The notes below the pieces were generated by a model, which saw nothing but the letters and a program-made list of their open reading frames with translations, had not been told where the DNA came from and did not search any database. A stretch of 64,000 bases of DNA from Chitinophagales bacterium (lineage in GTDB: Bacteria; Bacteroidota; Bacteroidia; Chitinophagales; JADJOU01), in the NCBI GenBank assembly GCA_030832185.1, contig JAURJQ010000013.1, positions 52,559-116,558 on the forward strand. The letters run 5' to 3'. The number at the start of each line of letters is the position of its first letter. Position 1 is the stretch's first letter. Positions 1 through 7,515 of this stretch are shown here, piece by piece. The translations under genes were made by a program, and so were the position numbers.

Positions 1-1
1 G

Positions 2-1618
2 GATAGCCAGGGGGTTTTTAAAATCATGAAACAGGCTTACGCCGATTTAGAAGAAAATGAAATTTACGAATTTCTTCCTCAAGATATTTTAAAAGAGTAT
101 CAGTTGATTTCTTTTCCTGAGGCCATCTACCAAATTCATTTCCCAAAAACCAATCTTCAAATACTCCATGCGACTCGGCGTATAAAGTTTGACGAATTTT
201 TCCAAATTCAGATTCAATTAAAAAAACTGATGGCGCAAAGGGTTACCGCACAGCATGGTTATTTGTTTGCTAGTGTCGATAATTGTTTTGATCAATTCTA
301 TCATCATCATTTGCCCTTTCCGCTGACCAATGCTCAAAAAAAAGTATTGAAAGAAATACGTCGCGATACCATGCAGGGAAGACAAATGAATCGATTGCTG
401 CAAGGCGATGTAGGTAGTGGGAAAACGATTGTGGCATTTATGACTATGCTCATGGCGGTCGATAATGGATTTCAAGCGAGTATCATGGCCCCTACGGAAA
501 TCTTAGCGCGTCAGCATTACGAGCATATTCATGCTTATGCTGAAAAAATTAGTATCAAGGTGGACATACTCACTGGCACCACCAAGGCGAAAGAAAAAAA
601 ACGAATTCTAGATGAACTAGAACATGGCAAAATTGACATTCTGATAGGCACACATTCGTTAATAGAGCCCTCTGTAGTTTATAAAAATTTAGGACTTGTG
701 GTCATAGATGAGCAGCATCGATTTGGGGTGGCTCAGCGTGCAGCTCTATGGAAAAAAAATGAGCTTCCTCCGCATATCTTAGTTATGACAGCTACGCCTA
801 TTCCTCGTACATTAGCTATGACATTATATGGAGATTTAGATTATTCAGTGATAGATGAATTGCCTCCAGGACGTAAACCAATCAGCACCAAGCATTTTTT
901 CTATACGCACAAAGAGAGATGCTACGAATTTATAAAAGGGGAAATAGACAAAGGTCGGCAGGTCTATATTGTATATCCATTGATAGAGGAAAGCGCCAAG
1001 ATAGATTTGAAAAATCTTATAGATGGCTATAAAGAATTAATGAAGGTATTTCCAGAACCTAAATTTACCATGACCATGGTGCATGGTAAGATGAAGAATG
1101 AAGAAAAATCAGTCAACATGGATTTATTCGTGACCGGCAAGGTTCAGATACTGGTGTCGACCACAGTTATAGAAGTGGGAGTTAATGTTCCTAATGCCTC
1201 TATCATGCTAATAGAAAATGCGGATCGTTTTGGTTTGTCTCAGCTCCATCAGTTAAGAGGAAGAGTTGGGAGAGGAGCAGATCAGTCCTATTGCCTTTTG
1301 ATGACGGAGTTTCAGCTATCTCTAGAAGCGCGTAAGCGGATGCAAGTGATGGTCGAGAGTACCGATGGATTTTATATAGCCGAAGAAGACCTCAAGTTAC
1401 GAGGACCAGGCGACCTCGGCGGAACCCGGCAGAGTGGCGACATTCAGCTCAAGCTTGCCAGTATATCCAAGGATGCAGACTTATTGCAACTTGCTAATCA
1501 AGTCGCTCAAGAAATTATTGATGAAGACTCCGAACTACAATCTGAAAAGTATAAGCCACTAAAGCACTATATTCATAAAATGAATAAAGAGGTGAAGCAG
1601 TGGGGTAAAGTAAGTTAA
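2..1618 (+). CDS. recG: ATP-dependent DNA helicase RecG (5' end outside window)
   Basis: Superfamily 2 helicase that remodels stalled forks and Holliday junctions. The frame is open from base 2 with no stop before the first ATG at 26, and the N-terminal wedge domain of a ~700-residue RecG is mostly missing, so the gene begins upstream of the window and is not truncated in the genome as far as can be seen. Visible motifs are Walker A GDVGSGKT (about nt 405-428), DEQH box (about 706-717), TATPIPRT motif III (about 790), and QLRGRVGRG motif VI (about 1249-1275). The C-terminal GDLGGTRQSG segment characteristic of RecG is present (about 1410-1440). The gene ends 22 bases before a strong bidirectional terminator and faces the PPIase genes. 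Confidence 0.96.
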   Translation, partial: DSQGVFKIMKQAYADLEENEIYEFLPQDILKEYQLISFPEAIYQIHFPKTNLQILHATRRIKFDEFFQIQIQLKKLMAQRVTAQHGYLFASVDNCFDQFYHHHLPFPLTNAQKKVLKEIRRDTMQGRQMNRLLQGDVGSGKTIVAFMTMLMAVDNGFQASIMAPTEILARQHYEHIHAYAEKISIKVDILTGTTKAKEKKRILDELEHGKIDILIGTHSLIEPSVVYKNLGLVVIDEQHRFGVAQRAALWKKNELPPHILVMTATPIPRTLAMTLYGDLDYSVIDELPPGRKPISTKHFFYTHKERCYEFIKGEIDKGRQVYIVYPLIEESAKIDLKNLIDGYKELMKVFPEPKFTMTMVHGKMKNEEKSVNMDLFVTGKVQILVSTTVIEVGVNVPNASIMLIENADRFGLSQLHQLRGRVGRGADQSYCLLMTEFQLSLEARKRMQVMVESTDGFYIAEEDLKLRGPGDLGGTRQSGDIQLKLASISKDADLLQLANQVAQEIIDEDSELQSEKYKPLKHYIHKMNKEVKQWGKVS

Positions 1619-1636
1619 GATTAATTTTAAAACAAA

Positions 1637-1664
1637 AAAACCCGAGCCTTGGCTCGGGTTTTAA
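1637..1664. terminator. Bidirectional intrinsic terminator between recG and PPIase gene
   Basis: Perfect 8-bp stem CCCGAGCC/GGCTCGGG (1641-1648 and 1651-1658) with a TT loop, flanked by an A-run on the left and a T-run on the right. It therefore works in both directions and serves the convergent recG and cyclophilin-FKBP genes. Confidence 0.92.
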
Positions 1665-1680
1665 TCTATCAAATTTTGAA

Positions 1681-2844
1681 TTATTTTATATCGACCATTT
1701 CTGTATCGAAGATCAAAGTAGATTTTGCTGGAATCACGGGTGCTCTTCCATCTACTCCATAAGCTAACCAATAAGGGATGATTAATTTAGCCTTAGCTCC
1801 TTTATTTAATAAAGCGATTCCTTCTTCCCAGCCCGGTATGACCATACCCTGACCCAATTGGAATGTAATAGGCTCATTTCTATCATAAGATGCATCGAAT
1901 TTACTGCCATTGGTGAAAGCACCGTGGTAATGAACGCTTACTGTATTGCCCGCTTTAGCGCGTTCACCAGTTCCCTGCTTTTCAATGATATAAGCTAATC
2001 CTGAGGCTGTAAATGTAGCCGTAGGATATAGTTTTTTCATTTCTGCTCTAAACGCAGGTTCATCAGTTTTAGCTGCTTCTTGATTCTTTCTTTGCATTTC
2101 TTTCATCATTTCTTCCATTTTAGCACGCTCTAGTTTTTGCATTTCTTCCATTTTCGATTGTGCCTTCACTTTATAACCTTCAAAGCTAGCTTTATCTACT
2201 TTGAACGCCTGTGCCTCAGCTCCTACTCTTTCTATTCTCACTTTTTTCATCATATCGTTCGTCTTAAGACTATTGACCACATCCATACCTGCGACTACTC
2301 TTCCGAATACAGTGTGCTTGCCATCTAACCATGGCGTTGGCACTACTGTGATGAAAAATTGGGAACCATTAGTTCCAGGACCAGAATTGGCCATAGATAT
2401 AATTCCTGGTACATCATGTTTTAGACTTGGATCTATTTCATCTGGGAAGCTGTAGCCAGGGCCACTTGTTCCTGTTCCGGTAGGGTCTCCACCTTGTACC
2501 ATAAAGTCCTGTGGATCTCCATTGCCTTTGGTTATGACTCTGTGAAATTTGATACTATCATAATATGGCACACCAAGAGGCTTAGCCGTATTTTCCATTT
2601 TACCTTCTGCTAGTCCTACAAAGTTAGCCACTGTCATTGGAACCTTTTTGTGATCAAATAGAATGACGATGTTACCTTTTTCTGTCTCAATAGTGGCGTA
2701 AATGCCTGGTTGTTTTTGATTGCTCATTTTTGATTTAATTGTTGTTTTTGTTGCTTTTCCTTTGGCGGCAGGAGTCGTTTTTTTCTGCGCTATAGCCATA
2801 GTGCCTATAAGGCAAAGCATGATGAATAAATTGATTTTTCTCAT
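1681..2844 (-). CDS. Exported cyclophilin-FKBP fusion peptidyl-prolyl isomerase (copy 1)
   Basis: Two unrelated prolyl isomerase domains are joined in one 387-residue protein. A signal peptide (about residues 1-19, ending AIAQ) predicts export. The cyclophilin-type domain (about 48-215) has [12 protein letters not shown] and NGSQFFIT motifs. A Met/Glu/Lys-rich, probably helical linker (about 220-262) follows, then an FKBP-type domain (about 285-387) with VHYHG, PGWEEG and the closing FDTEMVDIK strand. It lies 21 bases after a paralogue with the same architecture and in the same direction as an exported thioredoxin-fold gene, suggesting one operon for envelope protein folding. Domain assignments are from visible motifs; the substrate is unknown. 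Confidence 0.9.
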   Translation of the reverse strand: MRKINLFIMLCLIGTMAIAQKKTTPAAKGKATKTTIKSKMSNQKQPGIYATIETEKGNIVILFDHKKVPMTVANFVGLAEGKMENTAKPLGVPYYDSIKFHRVITKGNGDPQDFMVQGGDPTGTGTSGPGYSFPDEIDPSLKHDVPGIISMANSGPGTNGSQFFITVVPTPWLDGKHTVFGRVVAGMDVVNSLKTNDMMKKVRIERVGAEAQAFKVDKASFEGYKVKAQSKMEEMQKLERAKMEEMMKEMQRKNQEAAKTDEPAFRAEMKKLYPTATFTASGLAYIIEKQGTGERAKAGNTVSVHYHGAFTNGSKFDASYDRNEPITFQLGQGMVIPGWEEGIALLNKGAKAKLIIPYWLAYGVDGRAPVIPAKSTLIFDTEMVDIK

Positions 2845-2865
2845 TTGATATAGTTTAAATTTTGA

Positions 2866-3951
2866 TTATTGAAAGTCTACTAACTGCACCTCAAAAACTA
2901 ATGGTTCATTCGGCCCTATAGCACCCTGCACTCCTTTTTCTCCATAGGCCAAGTAGCTAGGTATAATTAAAACGGCTTTTTCTCCTTTTCTTAATAGCGC
3001 TATGCCTTCGTCCCATCCTGGAATGACATTGCCAGCGCCTAAAGGAAATTGGATAGGTTCTTTGCGTGAATAGGATTCATCGAAAACCTTACCACTGGTT
3101 AGCATTCCCTTGTAATGCACTTTGACTAAATTTCCTGGGACTACTTGCGCTTCCTCAGTAGTAGTGGTCTTGAGAAAATATAGACCTGAAGCGGTTTTGC
3201 TAGCCTGCGGATATACTTTCTTTACATAGTCCTCAAACGCTTTGTAAATAGGAGAAGCTAAATGATGTTCGTACTTGGTTTTGAGCTCAGCAATAGCTTT
3301 TTGCTGTATGATATCTTTTTGTGCATTAAATACTTTGACGGCATCGAAATTCTGGGCCTCACTCGTATTGCGTATAATGCGAATACTATCTATAATATCA
3401 TTCATTTCTATTTTATTCACCACATCTTGACCTTCTATGACTCGTCCGAATATCGTATGCACGCCATTGAGCCATTCTGTCTTCATATGGGTAATAAAAA
3501 ACTGCGAGCCATTTGTATTTTTTCCAGAGTTCGCCATAGAAAGTATGCCTGGTCCGTCATGACTGAGTTCTTCATGAAATTCATCTGCAAACATATATCC
3601 AGGATTCCCCGTACCATTTCCGAGTGGATCTCCTGTTTGAACCATAAAGTTCTCCACCATACGGTGGAATTTCAATCCATCATAGAATGGTTTGCCCAAT
3701 GGCTTATGTTTATTAGGCATTTTGCCCTCTGCTAGCGCTATAAAATTAGCTACAGTCATAGGTGTTCGGAGATATTCCAGACCCAGTTTTATCAATCCCT
3801 TATTGGTGTAGACCATAGCTATCATATCCTGATTAGCTTTAAACGGTTTCACCCCTGAGGCGATAGCCTGAGTATCTGAATTGGCTGTTTTTTCTTTGCA
3901 GGCAGAGATGCTAAATAGAATAATGCCGCATAGTATAAAATATTTATTCAC
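2866..3951 (-). CDS. Lipoprotein cyclophilin-FKBP fusion peptidyl-prolyl isomerase (copy 2)
   Basis: Second 361-residue cyclophilin-FKBP fusion. The N-terminus has a lipobox-like ISAC at residues 15-18, so it is probably a lipoprotein, unlike copy 1 which has a plain signal peptide. The cyclophilin domain (about 45-200) carries FHRMVENFMVQTGDP and NGSQFFIT. The FKBP domain (about 265-361) carries VHYKGML, IPGWDEGIALL and LAYGEKG. The start is GTG. It is divergent in sequence from copy 1 but collinear, indicating an old tandem duplication. The gene sits 30 bases after the thioredoxin-fold gene. Confidence 0.9.
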   Translation of the reverse strand: MNKYFILCGIILFSISACKEKTANSDTQAIASGVKPFKANQDMIAMVYTNKGLIKLGLEYLRTPMTVANFIALAEGKMPNKHKPLGKPFYDGLKFHRMVENFMVQTGDPLGNGTGNPGYMFADEFHEELSHDGPGILSMANSGKNTNGSQFFITHMKTEWLNGVHTIFGRVIEGQDVVNKIEMNDIIDSIRIIRNTSEAQNFDAVKVFNAQKDIIQQKAIAELKTKYEHHLASPIYKAFEDYVKKVYPQASKTASGLYFLKTTTTEEAQVVPGNLVKVHYKGMLTSGKVFDESYSRKEPIQFPLGAGNVIPGWDEGIALLRKGEKAVLIIPSYLAYGEKGVQGAIGPNEPLVFEVQLVDFQ

Positions 3952-3981
3952 GTACTATTTATTAGTTTTAAAGTGAGTTGA

Positions 3982-4623
3982 TTAATTTTTTGGATTGGTT
4001 TCCAATTGTTTGAAGTCATCGTAGGACATACTTAAATACTTATTTTCTCCAAAGAATTTTAATATCATGGTCATTTCATCTGCTTGTATATAGCCTGGTA
4101 TATTCGTCAGCAGGTCATGATCCATTCCTAAAAAGCTAGTAGTTGGATAACCCATTTTACCACTTAAAATGTGGATAGCAAATTCATGCGTACTTCTTAT
4201 ACCTTGTGCTTTCATAGTGTAAGGAACACCTCTGTAGTTTACAGAGTCTTCTCGCTCGGCATTAAATTTCACAGGTAAAAAATAGCGATTCAACGCTTCG
4301 ATCACTTGTGGATCTTCATAAGTGGTTTTATCCATGCGCTTGCACCAGCCACACCAGTCAGTGAAAAAATCTATCAGTATCTTTTTTTTAGAGGCTTTAG
4401 ATTGAGCTAAGGCATCTTTTAACGGCAACCAGGTAATAGTTTTGGCTACAGTTGCTTGGGTGGTTTCTGACCCTTTATTGAGGGAGCTAATCATTTTAGC
4501 CTCTTGTTTTTTTCTTGATTCTACTTTCGCTGGAGCTGCAGCTTTGGTCTTTTTTTTACTAGGTTGAGCATAGCTTATTTTACTGCCCACTATGAGAACT
4601 AATAATAGTATTATTTTATTCAT
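3982..4623 (-). CDS. Exported thioredoxin-fold protein with CGWC motif
   Basis: 213 residues with a signal peptide (first ~19 residues, ending SYAQ), a Lys/Ala-rich spacer (about 20-40), and a thioredoxin-like domain from about 67. The redox motif is FFTDWCGWCKRMDK (CGWC near residues 91-94). The family (thioredoxin_7/DsbD-gamma-like, also called thioredoxin family proteins in Bacteroidota) acts in periplasmic thiol chemistry, but the exact reaction is not determined by the sequence. First gene of a probable three-gene operon with two PPIase fusions, which supports a role in envelope protein maturation. Confidence 0.82.
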   Translation of the reverse strand: MNKIILLLVLIVGSKISYAQPSKKKTKAAAPAKVESRKKQEAKMISSLNKGSETTQATVAKTITWLPLKDALAQSKASKKKILIDFFTDWCGWCKRMDKTTYEDPQVIEALNRYFLPVKFNAEREDSVNYRGVPYTMKAQGIRSTHEFAIHILSGKMGYPTTSFLGMDHDLLTNIPGYIQADEMTMILKFFGENKYLSMSYDDFKQLETNPKN

Positions 4624-4721
4624 ATTTTCCTGTTTAAATTTAACGTATAGACTGCATAAAATCTTAGTTGTTTAAATTTTTTATAAGTTTTTAATTTCTA
4701 AAAATAAAAATAAGGAAAAAT

Positions 4722-5177
4722 CTAGTTCGTAATTGTTAATAATTCTTTTACAATCCTAGAAATAAGCCCTCCATCGGCCTGGCCAGCTAGTTTTTTATTG
4801 GCTGCGCCTATGACCCTACCCATTTCCTTCATGTCTGTGACTCCCATTTCTGCTATGAGTCCTGCTATGATAGGCTTTACTTCGTTTTCTGATAATTGCA
4901 CAGGTAGAAACTTTTCCAAAACATCTAACTCTTCTTTTTCCTTAGCAGCCAGATCGGTCATGCCTTGGCCTTGGTAGATTTCAAAACTCTCCTTGCGCTG
5001 CTTGGCTAGTTTCTGAATCAGCTGCAATTCTTTTTCAGGCGTCATTTCACCCGCATTTTTTTCTGTCTTGGCTACTAGGATAGCCCCTTTGATAGCTCTC
5101 AGCGTTCTCAATGCAGCTTCATCTTTTGCCTTCATAGCTTCTTTGAGCATGTCCATGACTTTCTTTTCCAGTTCCAC
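4722..5177 (-). CDS. GatB/YqeY domain-containing protein
   Basis: 151-residue full-length YqeY-family protein, similar in size to other bacterial members (~147-150). Recognised from the N-terminal helix, the LRAIKGAI segment, the KQRKES motif, and the C-terminal MGRVIGAANKKLAGQADGG segment, which resembles the tRNA-binding tail of GatB. The family is proposed to contact tRNA, but its function is not firmly established. The start is GTG at 5177. It stands alone, separated by about 100 bases from the thioredoxin-fold gene and 146 from the glycosyltransferase. Confidence 0.88.
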   Translation of the reverse strand: MELEKKVMDMLKEAMKAKDEAALRTLRAIKGAILVAKTEKNAGEMTPEKELQLIQKLAKQRKESFEIYQGQGMTDLAAKEKEELDVLEKFLPVQLSENEVKPIIAGLIAEMGVTDMKEMGRVIGAANKKLAGQADGGLISRIVKELLTITN

Positions 5178-5323
5178 TTTATTATATTTTTAGTATGAGG
5201 TATAGAAGATAAATTTCTTCTATTGTATAGTAGTGTGCAAAATTAAGGTATTGGGATTAATTGTGGACAAAGAATTGGGAGATTTCATACTATAATATTG
5301 TTGTGAATTATAATTTCTCATGG

Positions 5324-6430
5324 CTAGTCAATTAAATTCACCTCTCCCTCATAAGCCTCTAGAACCACCTTCTTCTGATATCCCTTAATCATTTTCTCCC
5401 TACCCATCTTGCCCATTTCGAGTCTTTTCTCCACAGCTAAGCTATACAATTGAGTCATTTTCCCTGCAAGCGATTCTGGGTTTCTGACTTCGCAGAGATA
5501 GCCTGTTTCGCCATCGTTTATAAGATTTCGGCATCCGGTGACATCGCTGGCTATCAGGGGTTTGGACATGGAGGCGCCTTGCATGAGCACATTGGCGCAG
5601 CCCTCGCGGTAGGAGGGTAGCACTATGCAGTCTGCATCGGCTATATATGGTCGCACATCGAGCGTATAACCCAGATAATCAAGTGTGCCTTGGCTTATCC
5701 ATTTACTTACTTCCGCCTCAGAAATTGTATTTTTAGCTGTACTTTGCTTCCAGTAAGGTCCTAAAAGTTGAAACTTCATATCTGGATAGTTCTTTTTCAC
5801 TAGTTCTGCTGCATATGCATAGTCTAAGACTCCTTTATCTTTTATCAGACGACTTATCATTAAAAAAACAAACTCATTTTTTGTCTTAGGTCTCGGAGAA
5901 TAGTATTCTGTATCAACCCCACTGCCAGGAAGTAGTATGGCCTTATTGGGTCTTACATAGTTATTTAGTAAGAAGAAGTTGTAGTCATCTTCATTTTGGA
6001 AAAATACGCGTTGATTTCTTAGAAAGGCAAACTTATATGCCAAGCGAATCAAACGATAGACGAAACCATTATCTTTAGTCAAGGGCCCTGTCCCGGTCAC
6101 ATTGCTCACGATAGGCAGTCCTAGCAGCCTAGCTGCTATACTGCCAAAGAGATTGGGGCGAATGGTAAAAGAGAAAATAATGTCGGGTTGAATCTGTTTG
6201 ATTTCTCGAATTAGTTTTAAAAAAAACTGAACTGCTTTGATAGGGTTTAGAACGACTGTTCCTACGGGTATGCAATGAAAACCTTGTTTTTCCAGAATTT
6301 CTATGTCGTTCTTTTCTGCTTTGGATAATACATAAATCTCATATCCCTTATCCTTGAAATGACGCAAAATTTCCATCCTCAGGGAGAGCACGGTATAGTA
6401 AGTGTTTTCGAGAATGATGATTTTTTTCAT
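5324..6430 (-). CDS. Glycosyltransferase family 4
   Basis: Cytoplasmic GT-B glycosyltransferase of about 368 residues. The chosen start (6430) gives MKKIIILEN, a typical first beta strand; an upstream in-frame ATG at 6460 adds ten unlikely residues. The C-terminal nucleotide-sugar domain shows SRLIKDKGVLDYA and the PSYREGCANVLMQGAS region, where the second Glu of the common EX7E motif is Gln, as I recall for PglA-like Bacteroidota enzymes. The N-terminal half resembles transferases that extend undecaprenyl-linked sugars. The acceptor and sugar cannot be read from the sequence. No other capsule or O-antigen genes are adjacent. Confidence 0.85.
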   Translation of the reverse strand: MKKIIILENTYYTVLSLRMEILRHFKDKGYEIYVLSKAEKNDIEILEKQGFHCIPVGTVVLNPIKAVQFFLKLIREIKQIQPDIIFSFTIRPNLFGSIAARLLGLPIVSNVTGTGPLTKDNGFVYRLIRLAYKFAFLRNQRVFFQNEDDYNFFLLNNYVRPNKAILLPGSGVDTEYYSPRPKTKNEFVFLMISRLIKDKGVLDYAYAAELVKKNYPDMKFQLLGPYWKQSTAKNTISEAEVSKWISQGTLDYLGYTLDVRPYIADADCIVLPSYREGCANVLMQGASMSKPLIASDVTGCRNLINDGETGYLCEVRNPESLAGKMTQLYSLAVEKRLEMGKMGREKMIKGYQKKVVLEAYEGEVNLID

Positions 6431-6509
6431 ATGGTTAGCTACGAACTTGTCTGTTGACAAAGAGGTTCACGAATTAAATTCTAAAAGTAAGGTTACATTT
6501 GCTGTAGTT

Positions 6510-6556
6510 TGTGACACAGTGGCACACAAAGAAGACACAGAGAACCACCAAGTTTT
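6510..6556. repeat. ACACAGAG-type intergenic repeat
   Basis: Between the glycosyltransferase and CoA-transferase genes, the sequence is a degenerate short-unit repeat: GTGACACAGTGG, CACACAAAG, AGACACAGAG, ACCACCAAG. Similar ACACAGAG-rich elements occur in intergenic DNA of many bacterial genomes, as far as I recall. Here there is one degenerate copy and no associated ORF. Confidence 0.5.
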
Positions 6557-6615
6557 TTTCACTATGATAAATCAATTGTCAAATCGTCTCATTTTCAAAT
6601 TGACTAGTTGTCATA

Positions 6616-7320
6616 TCAATTTGCTTTTCTCACCGTTCTTTGCTCTATGCGTTTTTCAAATTTCTCACCTTGGAATATCCTATGAATATAAATCCCTGGA
6701 GTGTGAATTTGGTTAGGGTCTAGCTCCCCCGCTGGCACCAGTTCTTCTACCTCGGCTATAGTGATTTTACCTCCTATGGCCATAGCTGGATTGAAATTTC
6801 TAGCAGTGGATTTATAAATTAAATTTCCCATCGTATCACCTTTCCATGCCTTGACTATGGCGAAGTCTGCTTCGAAAGCGTATTCTAGGAGATACTCTTT
6901 CCCATTAAAAACCCGTGTTTCCTTGCCTTCGGCTACTTCGGTGCCTACACCAGCAGGTGTCCAGATGGCAGGCATACCATAGCCAGCGGCCATACAGCGA
7001 GTGGCGAGAGTTCCTTGAGGTACGAGTTCTACTTCTAGCTCACCGGATAGCATTTGCCTTTCAAACTCTGCGTTTTCTCCTACATAGCTAGATATCATCT
7101 TTTTGATTTGCTTGGTTTGAAGCAGGAGTCCCAGACCGAAATCATCTACGCCAGCATTATTGGAAATACAGGTGAGGTTTCTGGTGTTTTTGCGAACTAA
7201 TGCTGCTATGCTATTTTCTGGTATACCACATAGACCAAAACCTCCGAGCATGAGCGTCATACCATCATTTATCCCCTCTAAGGCTTCGTCAGCCGTTTTA
7301 TATACTTTGTTAAATCCCAT
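6616..7320 (-). CDS. CoA transferase subunit A (3-oxoacid CoA-transferase type)
   Basis: 234-residue alpha subunit of a two-subunit family I CoA transferase (ScoA/AtoD type), which moves CoA between succinyl-CoA or acetyl-CoA and a 3-oxo acid in ketone-body or short-chain fatty acid use. Recognised from MLGGFGLCGIPENSI near the N-terminus (CoA-transferase family 1), SNNAGVDDFGLG, and the C-terminal ATRCMAAG to FNGKEYLLE region. The catalytic Glu lies on the B subunit, which is not in this window: downstream on the same strand is a glycosyltransferase. An inverted repeat CAAATTGA/TCAATTTG (6596-6603, 6616-6623) overlaps the stop codon and may act in transcript ending. Confidence 0.92.
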   Translation of the reverse strand: MGFNKVYKTADEALEGINDGMTLMLGGFGLCGIPENSIAALVRKNTRNLTCISNNAGVDDFGLGLLLQTKQIKKMISSYVGENAEFERQMLSGELEVELVPQGTLATRCMAAGYGMPAIWTPAGVGTEVAEGKETRVFNGKEYLLEYAFEADFAIVKAWKGDTMGNLIYKSTARNFNPAMAIGGKITIAEVEELVPAGELDPNQIHTPGIYIHRIFQGEKFEKRIEQRTVRKAN

Positions 7321-7515
7321 GGAATTGGTTTTTTATTTAATCCAAGCAAATGTACATGAAAATTTTTTATTTTGAATGTTCACGCATTTGAGAGTAAGAC
7401 CAAGATTTACTTTTTTTTGCATTCTAAACGAAATAGGACATTTTTTCTTCTTATAATGTGGAAGAAGGGAAAATTAATTATTACATCTACATACTCTATT
7501 TCTATTTTTGTCGTC

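Noticed and set aside
2..1618. recG as a pseudogene because the N-terminus is missing
   Set aside because: The open frame extends to the first bases of the window; the gene is cut by the edge, not broken.
3262..3735. 157-residue plus-strand open frame inside the second PPIase gene
   Set aside because: It is entirely within a motif-rich minus-strand gene, has no family features and no promoter, so it is a shadow frame.
6402..6716. 104-residue plus-strand frame spanning the ACACAGAG repeat
   Set aside because: Overlaps two minus-strand genes and the repeat; composition looks non-coding.
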